From contig JANPYM010000005.1 of NCBI GenBank assembly GCA_025890175.1, positions 1,626,440 through 1,690,439 on the forward strand: DNA of 64,000 nucleotides. The letters run 5' to 3'. The position numbers were made by a program, and so were the translations under genes. Position 1 is the first letter of the stretch. Every line of letters starts with the position of its first letter. Origin of the DNA: Ciborinia camelliae (taxonomy: Eukaryota; Ascomycota; Leotiomycetes; Helotiales; Sclerotiniaceae). Shown here piece after piece: positions 54,064-64,000 of this stretch. The notes beneath the pieces are model-generated. The model was not told the origin of the DNA and did no database searches. It saw only the letters and a program-made list of their open reading frames with translations.

Positions 54064-57000
54064 ATGGCAACTCGCATGGCAGCTTCTCTGGAAAAGCGAA
54101 AGCTGGCCAAAAATCCACCAGTCGCGACATATAATCTAGACGCAGCTACTCCCACCCATCGACAATCACTTGCAACAATGACTCCTGCCCCTGCCATGGT
54201 CGAAAGCAAGCAGCCCGAATCTACTCCTCAATTGCGTTATGCAATCCCCGATCAGCCACAAATATCTGAGCCATCTTTGAACAGAAATAAGTCTGAACAT
54301 AAAGGACAAAGTGATTGGATGGTCGGTTTCTTCCATCTTCCAGTTGGTGACCATAAAACTGCTTTTATAGGAATATTCGCGCCTTGTATTCTATATGGAA
54401 GGACTCACCGGCGACTGAAGAATATATCTCTCGGTCAAGACCCACATAACATCAAGCCTTCTGATAATTGCAACTCAATGTGCTGGATCCATAGTGTTCT
54501 ATCATCTGCTTGTTGTTTGTCAAGCAAGTATATACTCAGGTCTTAATTCGGAATATCTCTGCTAACCAGCAAAATTAGTTGGTCTTAATGTCATACAGCG
54601 TGCCCGGATACGCGCTCAATACAGGATCAAAGGGTCTATGGGGAATGACTTCGTGAAGTCATGTTTCTGTGTTCCATGTGCCATGATCCAACATGACCGA
54701 GAGGTGCGTGTTAGAGAAGGCGATATAGGACTAGTGAAGGGTTCCGATCAATTACATGAACCACAAATGGCTCAAACTCAACCCAAGTCACCGCAGCCAA
54801 TGAGATATGACTTAGAACAAGCCACTTCAGCAGAAAATCCCGGAGTAGAAGATAGGATATTCAAGCAAGAAGCATCCCGAAAGTTACAAAAGCGTTATAC
54901 AAATCCTGAGCTTCAGGAGGTCCCTGCAGAAGCGGTACCAAGTGCCGGTGAACTGAGCGGCCAATACACTAAAAATTGTGAGGTTGAGGCATTAAGATAT
55001 CAGATGCTCATGGATACACATAAGAGTACTATCAACGCTATGAACACTCGCTCAGGTATTGGAAAGGTAGATGGCGCTACAGTTTCAAATCAGAAAGTCC
55101 GAGTAGGCTCTGAAAGAAATAGTCTTGCCAGGCTTACCAATTGTGTTACGCTTATCGGTGACCCGAGTTCATCAAAATCTTCGCTCCTCGAGCCTAATGT
55201 AAAATGTTGCGAAAAGCTCTCTAGGATTTCATCAAGAGGTCATCTCTCCTATGTTCACGACTTCTCTGATTATTCTGCTACTAAGATTGTTTTGAATCAT
55301 TACGCGGAGGAAGAGGGTGCTTTTCGAGAGAATGGAACCGTCCGCTGTCTCGCCCACTCTGGTGAAGAAAATGCTACGCAGCCTGTCTTGGATAATGTTG
55401 CTACACATTCCACAAGGTCTTCCAGTTCAAGCACAATTCGGCAGGATATCTTTCATGAAGATGTTTTTGAAACATCATCTTCGGAGCCTGTCAACCAGGA
55501 TCGTATCGATAGCTGCGTTGCTGAATCAGTAGACTCCGCCTGGCTTTTAGACATACCAGCACAGCATCGAATTTCAAGCTGTTCCATTATACCTAGGAAT
55601 CCCTCAAGTATACGGGAATCGCTAAGACAACACCGAATAGCAAGCTGCCCTGCTACACCCGGAACGCTCTCTACCCGTACCTCTGCAAGCTCTGTCACAA
55701 ATAATCACATGGTAAGCTGCACTGTCGAGACCGCACCTCCATCAAACTCGTCTTCTTTGGCCATGCAGCATGAAACTTCAACCTGCATTGTGGATATCAT
55801 GGACGATTCTGATTTCTCAACTCCTCTTATCCAATATTCTGAATATCGTCATCTTTTGGACGAGGGCACTCCGGAGTCCGACTCGCTTATTTCTGGATCA
55901 TCTTCAAAATATCGGGCTTCAAGTTGTACGGCTCTCGGCCCTATTGCTGCCCGTGAGGAACATTCATTGCAAGGCTGTTTTACTGTATCTGGCGAATCTA
56001 GTCCTGCTTCTGTCAGACAACATCGTATCTCAAGCTGCTGTGCTTCGATTCCGTCTTGCGGCCCCAATCCAAACGAGGGATATGCATCTCGTATGCTAGA
56101 AGACTGTAATTTCACGACTGGATCTTCTACGCCTGTTCCCACCAAGCAGCATAGATTGGCAAGCTGTGCAGCTGATAGTTCTTTGCCTAGTCGTAAAAGC
56201 TCGGCGCCGAATCCGCTGGGGATGGCCTACTTGATGGAAGATGGATGCCTACTTTCTGGAGCTGCTAGTCCTACCAAGCAGCATCGTATTAAAAGCTGTG
56301 GCGGAGCCAGTTCCACATCTAGTCTCAAGACCAATGGTGGGAACCCGATAGGCATAAATAATGAATTCGAGGATGGTTGTATCTCATCGGGGTCATCAAC
56401 TCCTAAACCCCGTCAACATCGGGCAATAAGCTGCATCGCCTCTAGCATTATTGATGAGTGCGAGGAGCATCTACTTGAAAATTGCGAGTACGATTCCAAA
56501 ATAGCCAGCCCACTTCTACAACACAACATCACAGACTGCGATGCCAATTCGTCATTGGAAGAAGAACAGGGACACCTGTTGGATGATTGTACGGCAGACT
56601 CTGGTCCTTCCACTCCGCTCCGACAGCATCGCATTTCAAGTTGTGTCCTTTCCAGTCCCTCGAGCAAGACAAACTCTGTGTTAAAACAGCACAGATTCGT
56701 TAGTTGTCCTGACAACATACCATATGACGGTATTAGGTCGCAGAGAATATCACATGATTCTCATCATCTGCCTCATGTCATCATTGTCGATGCCAGTGAA
56801 AATGATCAATCCACTCACACAAATTACGAGGATTGTTTGCACACTCTGGATGAATGTATTACTCCAGCCGACAAAGTAAAAATGGAAGCTAATGCCAGTC
56901 GGGATACCGAGTATGAGAAGTATAGCATGAGAATCTCCAATCACTTCAACGACCAAACTATTGAGTTCAATGAGAAGTCCGACAAAGGGAATGAGACACG

Positions 57001-57319
57001 AAGACTTAGACTCAACGATATTGCTTCACATGAAAGTGATGGCCAATTGACGCTTGCTCGAGCACTTTCCTTTGATGAAGAGAACAACCACATCAGCGTT
57101 ACTCAAATAGGCGGAGATGGAACTAGGAGCATAGCTAGTGGAAGCAGCGTTGCACCTCCTGCACCATTTTCCTCACACACCGCACCTCATCCCTCACCCA
57201 TCACGCCTTTGAGCATCAAAAAAGGCAAAAAGAGAATAACTTCAGAGCATAGTTCGGCTGGGAGTGGATTTGCTAGCTACTTTGGATTCGGTAGCTCAAA
57301 GAAGGCCCAGGACTTGTGA
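54064..57319 (+). CDS. PLAC8-domain protein with a long Cys-containing repeat tail
   Basis: Predicted 1063 residues in two exons, 54064-54514 and 54579-57319. The intron donor is weak (T/GTTTGT), but branch GCTAAC and acceptor TTAG are good, and the join restores the PLAC8 core: DWMVGFFHLPVGDHK, APCILYGRTHRRLKN, MCWIHSVLSSACFGLNVIQR, AQYRIKGSMGNDFVKSCFC and CAMIQHDREV (about residues 85-220). PLAC8 proteins (fungal FCR1/PCR-like relatives) are small Cys-rich membrane proteins tied to metal transport or cell size. Here a tail of over 800 residues is added. It includes at least twelve copies of a motif close to (K/R)QHRIxSC, from the sixth copy on alternating with (L/M)EDGCxxSGxSTP. No known domain recognised in the tail; see the repeat entry. 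Start: ATG 54064; the frame upstream has no better ATG. Confidence 0.82.
55496..56870 (+). repeat. Alternating QHRIxSC / EDGCxxSGxSTP protein repeat
   Basis: QHR-type units begin at 55496 (QDRIDSC), 55562, 55628, about 55703 (NHMVSC), 55766 (QHETSTC), about 55909 (KYRASSC), 56018, 56147, 56279, 56414, 56519 (QHNITDC), 56624 and 56687 (QHRFVSC). Early spacing is about 63-75 nt; later it is 105-135 nt because a second unit is inserted between them: MLEDCNFTTGSSTP, MEDGCLLSGAASP, FEDGCISSGSSTP, LENCEYDSKIASP, LDDCTADSGPSTP. Codons differ widely between copies, so the repeat is old and kept at protein level. Confidence 0.85.
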
Positions 57320-58469
57320 GTGCCAATTTGAAGTGATCATGTAAAGACTTTTGGGTGCGCTGACATGCTTATAAGAGTCGATGGTGTCGGTGGTAGTGGT
57401 AGGAGAAGAGGGGGCAGTGGGAGTTTAAATAGAAGCCTGGAAATAGAAATGGCTGAACCAGTGGAAGAAGTGGAGTTGGGGGAGATTTGATTATAGAAAA
57501 GGACTCCTGGACGGATCATGTTGTTGGGATGGAGGTGAAAATTATTGTTATTGGTGATAGGGATGTATATAATATTCATTCCATTCCATTATGTTTGCCA
57601 AGTTCTTCTTCAGAAGTCTGCAACGGTTTAGTCGATTAGATTGAGTCAGGAGATGAGGGCTGGCCAAAGGAAACAACTATGTAATAAATTGCATTCATTA
57701 TGATTTGACTTGCTCTCCTTTGCTGACAGAGGATCTTTGCATGTATATATGCATGTATATGAGGAGGCTGGTAAAGGAGGGGAAAACTGGACAAAACTTA
57801 TGCACAACACAGACACATCTGCATGTCACACTAGCATATGCCCTGCATCTCCATACAATACCCCATACTGTCCCACAATCACATCCCACATGGTATTCAT
57901 GTTTATTTCACTTCACTTCACTTCAGATTCAATTACATTTCACAAATCTTGTTTACTAGTGCTTGTATCCATATAACATGAACTTGAATTTGTCTATTAC
58001 ATTTAAAAATTTGATTTCTTGCCTTGCTGTCTCGTGTTTGCTTGCCCTGCCTATCTCTCTGTGAAACCAACAATGCTATGCTCCCCTTCCCTGAAAAAGC
58101 CCCGACTTGCCAGCCAAGATAGAAAGTAGAAAGTAGAGAGATAAAATTACAAGAATCGTCCCCCCTATTTCCCCGCGCGCCTTGCCTGCATGACCAATGG
58201 ATGATGTGATGTATGAAAAGTTGCCAGATTTCTAAAATCTGGTCTGGTGTGCAGGTTTCTTTGGCTTTCCTGTATCTGGAGGTTTATGTTTCCCCTCCGT
58301 ATTGTATTTTTGAATGGGAGGGGTGGGAGATGTTGAGTTGTTCATGGTTAGTGGTTGTACAACAGAGAAAGAGAATGATGGTCGCGAAAATGGCCGAAAT
58401 GAGGGCTATGATTAGTGGCGAGATCGTCGGGGCGTGGTAATGAAGTGTATGATTTGGTATAAAGGGAAT
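57320..58469. other. Convergent intergenic region (PLAC8 and SPG1 3' ends)
   Basis: About 1.15 kb, with GTGGTAGTGGTAGGAG-type repeats near 57390 and CACTTCACTTCACTTCA near 57910. Short frames only, none recognisable. Confidence 0.55.
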
Positions 58470-59564
58470 CTAACCGACAGACTGGTAAAGGAGAAGAGGC
58501 TCGCCGACATTTTCGATTTCGGGGATTGTGCATTTAAGGTCGAAGGCTTTTGAGAGAACGATCTTGAAGATCTGCAAGCGGGAGATTGTTAGTTTATGGT
58601 TGGAGTTGGGTGTTGGGTTGTGGGCCACAAATAGCCATGTAAAAATAAAATGTGAGTGTCTGTTTACCTTTTGAACGTTGATGCTATGGCTTGTGCTACT
58701 GAAAATCAAACTTGCGCGCATTGCCTTTGCGAATCTTCGAGCCTAATGCCACTTGTGTTAGTATGTCTGAAAACCAAAGCTAATCGGAGGATCTGTGGAA
58801 CAAACCTGATTCGATATCTCCTCTTGATCTTCTCTCGGGAAGTTCACAAAATGATCATATTTCGTGCCGACCAAGAACGGAATTGCCGTCTTGTTGAACC
58901 CTCTCCCCTGCCTGTACCACTCCTTGATACTATTCAGCGTACTCTTCCTAGTCAAATCAAACATGAATAGTATAGCCACTGCATCGTTGCAAACAAGTGG
59001 TAACATATTCACAAACTCTCTCTGTCCTCCCAAATCCCATATCGAGAATGTGATCTCAGTATTACGTATAGATATAGTTTTCTCCATAAAATTAACTCCC
59101 AGCGTTTGGATGTAATCTTCGTCCCAACTACCTTCTACATATTTGACCATTAAAGAGGTTTTGCCGATTTGTGCGTCCCCTACCATGCCGACTTTGATGA
59201 CAACGCTATTCTTCGAACCTCGTTGTTGTTGCTGCTGTTCCGTACTTGTACCCGAACTCCGGGAATTTTGTTCTTGATATGCATTGCCATAGTTGCCGTT
59301 TCCTGATAAACCAGAAGCCGGACGTGAGAGAGACGCAGGGAAGGCTGTGGGAGGGGTAGGATATCGACCATTTGTCGGGTCTTCTTGTGGAGGTGACGCA
59401 GGGTATTCTTGTGGATATTGTGATGGGGTTTGGAAATCTGCAGATGCAGATGCAGCGTGTCGGCTGTTGTGTGTTGGCGTATGTGCTCTCTCCTCCATTC
59501 CACCCATAGCATCGTCCTGAGGTGGGTCGACTCCCTGAATCTCGTATGCGATCTCGCCGTCCAT
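58470..59564 (-). CDS. SPG1: Septum-promoting small GTPase Spg1/Tem1
   Basis: Ras-superfamily GTPase at the head of the septation initiation / mitotic exit network, acting at spindle pole bodies. Exons 59564-58806, 58742-58668 and 58571-58470 give 311 residues. An N-terminal extension of about 120 residues is Pro/Ser/Gln-rich with a poly-Gln run (EQQQQQ). The GTPase core follows: G1 GDAQIGKTS (about 129-137), effector [17 protein letters not shown]3 [10 protein letters not shown]4 GTKYD, then the Spg1-specific [15 protein letters not shown] and [21 protein letters not shown], ending in [10 protein letters not shown]. There is no C-terminal prenylation Cys, as expected for Spg1. The open frame continues to 59603, but that codon is GTG and an upstream coding exon cannot be excluded; the ATG at 59564 is the conservative start. 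Confidence 0.93.
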
Positions 59565-60871
59565 CGAGTCAACTGCGTCGTGAAATTGAGCGGGAGAGCT
59601 CACTGGGAAAGTCGATGGATCCAGTTTGTCGGATTTATGGATAATTATGAGGATGGATATGTAAGGTTAGAGTTCTTTAAAAGGGTGAGATCTCGAATTG
59701 GCGGCTGAGAGAAGGAGATCAACACTGGGATGTTTTAACAGATCATCCACGCTTGATTGTAGTGTAAGTTATTTTGGTATCGAAAATGATCAACAGATCT
59801 ATAACTGCCGGAAATGAAAACGACGATGGAAGTCAAGAGATTCACTGAAAGATTTGTATGGTTTTTGGTCGGATGAAATTGAAGTTATTCGGAGAAACAT
59901 CCAGGGGTTCTCGTAACCTGGTACAAGGCAAGGCAACTGTCAGGCGGTGGTGGTTCGGCGCTTGGGCTGTAAAGAAGCAAAGCTGCAAACTGTACTGTTA
60001 CTGTTTACTGCAACTGTTTACTGCAACTATAGGTAGGTACCTAGATATTTCACAACGCGTTTTCCTGCGCGAATGAGAAGAAATGAAGTTTTGTGTATGA
60101 TACCTAGGAGTGTATGTATAATATGATATGAGTATGCGTATGAGTATGAGTTATGAGTAGGTATGATATGATATGATGCGATGTGTGATGTGTGATGTGA
60201 TGTGATATTAGAAGTACGCGTTTAAAAATATGTTCAAGGCTATCCACGGGTATCAAAATCAAAATATAGGAAAGTTATAAGTTTTTATTGTTGTGTTGTG
60301 TTTTGTTTTGTTTTGTTTTGTTTTGTTTTGTTTTTGAGTTTTGAGTTTTGTTATTATTCAGTTGATATAGCTTAAGGTTGGAGGTTAGGTAAGGTAAGGT
60401 ACCGCTACCTAAGTACACCTATAGTAGATAGATACTATATAGTAGATAATATCTAGTGTCTATCTAGTAGTCTTATATAATCTTATATAGGCTTATTTAT
60501 TATTTATTATTATTTTAATATCTACGGATTATATAAAAATATCTATCTAGGTAGGTACCCTTGGACCTTTACCTACCTTATCTACTAATGGATTGGATTG
60601 GCCCATTATAGTTCAATCTAATGTTTACCTTGCTTTCCATTGGTCACCTTTATTACCTTTTCTGATTGGTTGAAATTGTAAATTATCCATATAAATAAAT
60701 AATAACTTGAGTACCTATCGAACCGATACCGATAACAAAATACAATAAACCTTATTTTATTTTTTATTATCTCACACCTCTCTTTCGCCCACCTACAATG
60801 ATTCCTTGACTAATAAAAGCTCAACTCCACGCGAAATTTCGACCCCTCAAACACCATTTACATATACAATA
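59565..60871. other. Divergent promoter region of SPG1 and GCV3
   Basis: About 1.3 kb. Contains GAGTATGAGTAT repeats (60130-60160), GATGTGTGATGTGATGTG (60175-60210), a (TTTTG)n run (60297-60340), AGGTAAGGTAAGG (60385-60402) and ATAGTAGATA repeats (60420-60470). No gene seen. Confidence 0.6.
60297..60340. repeat. (TTTTG)n microsatellite
   Basis: About eight TTTTG/GTTTT units in the SPG1-GCV3 promoter region. Confidence 0.9.
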
Positions 60872-61623
60872 ATGGCTTCAATCGCAAGAGTTTTAAGGCC
60901 ATGCGCCTCGAAAATTACATCCAGCACATTTAAGACTGTTCCAACATGGAGATGTTCATCTTTTGGAGCTGCTCGAGCTTTCTCGGTATCTAGAACTGGT
61001 GAGTTCATCTTCTTATCCAAATTGCTCCGATCGCCGGCCTCTATCATGGAAAATTCAAGCGCAGGGCGAAGATGTTGAGCAATTGTTATCTACGAAGCAT
61101 GCTTGAGAGTCTGGCATATCTACTTTGGTATCTCAATCATGGGCATATTCATTAGAGATCAATTCCCGCCAATATCATGTCAAAAATCACATCAATACTA
61201 ACATTCTCTTTCCCCTCTACCACAGCTTTCAACAAGAAATATACCAAAGACCACGAATGGGTTCTCCTCTCCTCCGATAATAAGACTGGAACGATCGGTA
61301 TTAGTGACTATGCCGCACATGCTCTTGGCGATGTCGTTTACGTCGAGCTTCCAACCGTCCCTATGGATGTCGGGGCTGGTGATGCCATTGGCGCTGTAGA
61401 GTCTGTCAAGAGCGCATCCGATATCAACAGTCCTATTACTTGCAAGATTGTGCAATCTAATAAGATGTTGGAGGAAACACCAAGCACTATCAATAAGGGC
61501 CCTGAAGACGAATCAAGTGCAGGAGGCTGGGTTGCCAAGATTGAGGTTGGGGAGCAAGGAATTAAGGATTTGGAGGGGTTGATGGATGAGAGTGCTTATA
61601 AGTCATTTACCGAAGAATCGTGA
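60872..61623 (+). CDS. GCV3: Glycine cleavage system H protein, mitochondrial
   Basis: 174-residue lipoyl carrier of the glycine decarboxylase complex, shuttling the aminomethyl group between P and T proteins. Exon 1 (60872-60998) encodes a presequence rich in Arg, Ser and Ala (MASIARVLRPCASK...FSVSRT). After a 227-nt intron (GTGAGT...CCACAG, branch ATACTAAC), exon 2 (61226-61623) encodes the H domain: KYTKDHEWV, GISDYAAHALGDVVYVELP, the lipoyl-attachment site ESVKSASD (Lys104), SPITCKIVQSNK and GGWVAKIEV. The last residues are LMDESAYKSFTEES. The length and order match the family. Confidence 0.95.
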
Positions 61624-61918
61624 GGGACATCTGAGCTGGTGTGTGACGGGAAATGGGGGCATAATCGCATGGATGGGCGGGTGGGACATAGATGGGGGAT
61701 TCAACTCAACATTGTGCATCTTGAAATGGAGTTTATTCAACAAACATATGAGGATTGAAGTTGAATGGAATTTGATTAGCTACATTCATATATGTATGCA
61801 GCTCCGAATATATTTGAAGAAGCTATGGGTGGTCTAAGCCAGCTAATCTATGTAATTTTGTTTTGTGTACCCATGTGCCCATAAAAAAAGAGTAAAAAAG
61901 AGTCGTTTTTGATTTCAT

Positions 61919-63058
61919 TCATGCATTACCACCCTCCTTGATAACTGGACGATTGAGGTTAATGGCCTCCAGTATCTTGGCAGCACCCTTGCTAACTAGA
62001 TCTTGGGCGAGAGCCCATCCAAACTCATCGGCGTGCTTTGGTGTTAGAATTTCTTCCAACTTTTCAGCTTCCACACTCTCTGTTCCGTCAAGACTGACAA
62101 CGATGGCCTTCATCAACAATTTCCCCTTTTCAATCCAGGTCGTCTCAACTCCGATTGGTACACTACAACCACCCTCCAGTGTTCTCATCAAACTTCTTTC
62201 TGCCAATCCAGCCAACTGAGTTGGTTGATGCTGCAACACAGAAATCATCTTGTCAATTTCCTCATCGCCATCTCTAACCTCCAAGGCCAACGCACCCTGC
62301 CCCACTGCATGCAACATGCCACCGCCCTCCGTCTTACTATCCAAATACTGAGTAATCCTGTCTCCCCAGCCCATCCTCAATAATCCCGCCGCCGCTAAGA
62401 TCAAACATGAATATTTCCCATCATCTGCGTCTAACTTGTTCAACCTAGTTCCAATATTGCCTCTCGCGTTTTCAAACTTCAACTCGGGATACTTCATCGC
62501 TATCTGTGCGCTTCTTCTCACACTACTCGTTCCTACTACACTTCCAGCTGGTAGCTCCGACAAACTCTTACAGCTACTTCCCGCCTTCATTATCAAAGCA
62601 TCCCGAGGATCTTCTCGTTCAAGAATCGCGCCAATTATACATTTGTTCGGTAATTGCGTAGGCATATCTTTGAGACAGTGAACCACAATATCCAGCTTCC
62701 TTTCCAACAACAATGCTTCAAGCTCATGCGTCCATAAACTCTTTGCGCCGAAATCATGGAGAGCGGTGACTTGATTCTTGTCGCCCATAGTTTCCAATTT
62801 AGTGATTTCAAAGTTTAAATGTGGATGAGCTTTTTCGAGCGCAGCTTTCACTTGTTCCGTTTGCACCATGGCGAGCGCAGATTTGCGTGTGCCGATATGG
62901 ATGGTAGCTGGCTTTTCATTATGGGATGTTTCGCTTTTGGATTGGTGATCGAGGGCGCGGAGGGGAGTAGTGTCTTTGGATGACTTCTCTTGGGTGCTGG
63001 TTGTGGGGTTGACGTCGGAGCGGGAGGAGGTGGATTCGTTTTGTTCACGGGTCGCCAT
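61919..63058 (-). CDS. HEM3: Porphobilinogen deaminase (hydroxymethylbilane synthase)
   Basis: Single-exon protein of 379 residues that joins four porphobilinogens into hydroxymethylbilane, the third step of heme synthesis, in the cytosol. Signatures: IHIGTRKSALAMVQT at the start of the domain, catalytic Asp131 in HCLKDMPT, GSVVGTSSVRRSAQI, LKFENARGNIGTRL and the dipyrromethane-cofactor Cys298 in LEGGCSVPIGV. The first 50 residues are a Ser/Thr/Lys-rich extension beyond the usual start, of unknown role. The open frame runs to a TTG at 63100; ATG at 63058 is the first proper start. The 3' end converges with GCV3 at about 300 nt distance. Confidence 0.96.
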   Translation of the reverse strand: MATREQNESTSSRSDVNPTTSTQEKSSKDTTPLRALDHQSKSETSHNEKPATIHIGTRKSALAMVQTEQVKAALEKAHPHLNFEITKLETMGDKNQVTALHDFGAKSLWTHELEALLLERKLDIVVHCLKDMPTQLPNKCIIGAILEREDPRDALIMKAGSSCKSLSELPAGSVVGTSSVRRSAQIAMKYPELKFENARGNIGTRLNKLDADDGKYSCLILAAAGLLRMGWGDRITQYLDSKTEGGGMLHAVGQGALALEVRDGDEEIDKMISVLQHQPTQLAGLAERSLMRTLEGGCSVPIGVETTWIEKGKLLMKAIVVSLDGTESVEAEKLEEILTPKHADEFGWALAQDLVSKGAAKILEAINLNRPVIKEGGNA

Positions 63059-64000
63059 TTTGAATTTGGTGATATTATTGAAAGTAGCTTGCGCTTTCAA
63101 TTCAAATTTGGGTTGGAGGTAGGATATTGAGTTGAGAAATCGAAAGGAAGCTCCTCTTCATAGTGGGGGGTATTTCGGTGAGCTTATGAGTAAATAATTT
63201 AAATCTCACTTAACCCCTCAATTCCGCGACAGGGGCACACTTTGGACAAAATAAAAATAAACCAAACGCTAAAAAAGACGCGCTCTTTTGAAATTCTATA
63301 TCAAATCGAGCAATCAATATTTTGGGCTGGGATTTTGATGAAATGCATCTGGGTCTTCTCGATTAATGGATGAGCAAATTTAATGGTATCTAATTCATTA
63401 CCAATGTTCTCAATCATTCATTTGATTTGGGTGACTTGGTAAGACTTCCTTGCCCGCCAGGTGTTGGTATGCCATCCGTCCAGAGTGGTGGGGTAGGCGA
63501 TAAGCTTATTTATTGTAGCTGGAGGTACCAACTGGATACAAGTAGATATATTTTGACACTCAACACAACCACCACTTAGGTACCTTGCTGCATTTGCCTC
63601 TCTCCAGCACAGATTGAATTCATCGGCCGATGAAGGAAAGAAAACCATTTTACTCATGTTCATGTTAACTCTTGTGGGAATGTGGCAGGCTGGACAGCAA
63701 TTCAAAATGCAATGCCCGCCCAAAAGTATTCAGTTGTCATTCTACCATTTGTAGGTAGTGAAGCAGTGGTGGCTCTTCTAAAGCAACCTATGTGTAAATT
63801 CCCCCAAACCCCCGTTTGCACTAATATATATATCAATTTAGGCTGAATCACAATGCAATTTCAAATCTCCTGCATTCCCTCGCGCTCCAGAGATCTATTT
63901 CCGCAAAGGCATCCCGGATGCCACCCCATTTCACCGGCCGCCATATCGTCATTTGATAATTGAGCAGTGGGTTTATAATCATGCCATGGCCTCTCATCAG
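63059..64000. other. Right-edge region without a recognised gene
   Basis: The HEM3 promoter and flank. A minus-strand frame at 63723-63418 contains CCPACHIP and GGCVECQNISTC, but it opens at a non-ATG codon and matches no family I recognise. It could be an exon of a gene running off the window or a chance frame. Confidence 0.4.

Noticed and set aside
63418..63723. Cys-rich minus-strand frame near the right edge
   Set aside because: Opens at TTG, no family recognised, and no continuation could be traced within the window.

Overview
The window is nuclear DNA of a filamentous ascomycete (Pezizomycotina). The evidence is many short spliceosomal introns (about 50-80 nt) with CTAAC or CTGAC branch sites, a Ryp1/Wor1-type WOPR regulator, a grg-1/ccg-1 stress gene, a secreted PL1 pectin lyase and a secreted RNase T2. 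Gene style, AT-rich intergenic DNA and scattered TACCTACC/AGGTAGGT motifs suggest a plant-associated Leotiomycete such as Botrytis or Sclerotinia relatives. That placement is inference. No prophage, CRISPR array, rRNA, recognisable tRNA or intact transposon was seen.

Layout, left to right: MTO1 (5' end cut by the window); about 2.2 kb without a gene; a MARVEL-like membrane protein (-); an EXPERA/EBP-like membrane protein (-); grg-1 (-); an AIM32-like [2Fe-2S] protein (-); tyrosyl-DNA phosphodiesterase (+, ten exons); a 7.8-kb gene-poor stretch of low-complexity DNA, degraded coding scraps and a tandem 136-bp repeat; the WOPR regulator (+); cardiolipin synthase (+, five exons); pectin lyase (-, six exons); a doubtful, probably degraded zone at 30.2-32.7 kb; a T5orf172/GIY-YIG-like protein (+); an HSL-type esterase (+); a secreted Ala-rich protein with dibasic sites (-); a class II aldolase/adducin protein (-); RNase T2 (+); a broken MetE-like gene (+); mitochondrial EF-Tu (+); CAND1 (-); an acidic mitochondrial membrane protein (+); a PLAC8 protein with a long novel repeat tail (+); an Spg1/Tem1 GTPase (-); glycine-cleavage H protein (+); porphobilinogen deaminase (-).

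Most genes are housekeeping, and many are mitochondrial: MTO1 and TUF1 (translation), CRD1 (cardiolipin), AIM32, GCV3 and the acidic membrane protein. HEM3 makes heme. CAND1 (cullin exchange) and SPG1 (septation) are regulatory. Pectin lyase, RNase T2 and the dibasic protein form a secreted set, and the WOPR gene is of the class that controls morphology and virulence in other fungi. There is no gene cluster of one pathway. The most unusual items are the PLAC8 protein's alternating Cys repeat, two related introns of nearly equal length in the pectin lyase gene (introner-like), the MetE-like gene with two compensating frameshifts, and the large WOPR upstream region with a leader uORF. Gene coordinates run from start codon to stop codon; exon limits were worked out by hand from reading frame, splice signals and family similarity.
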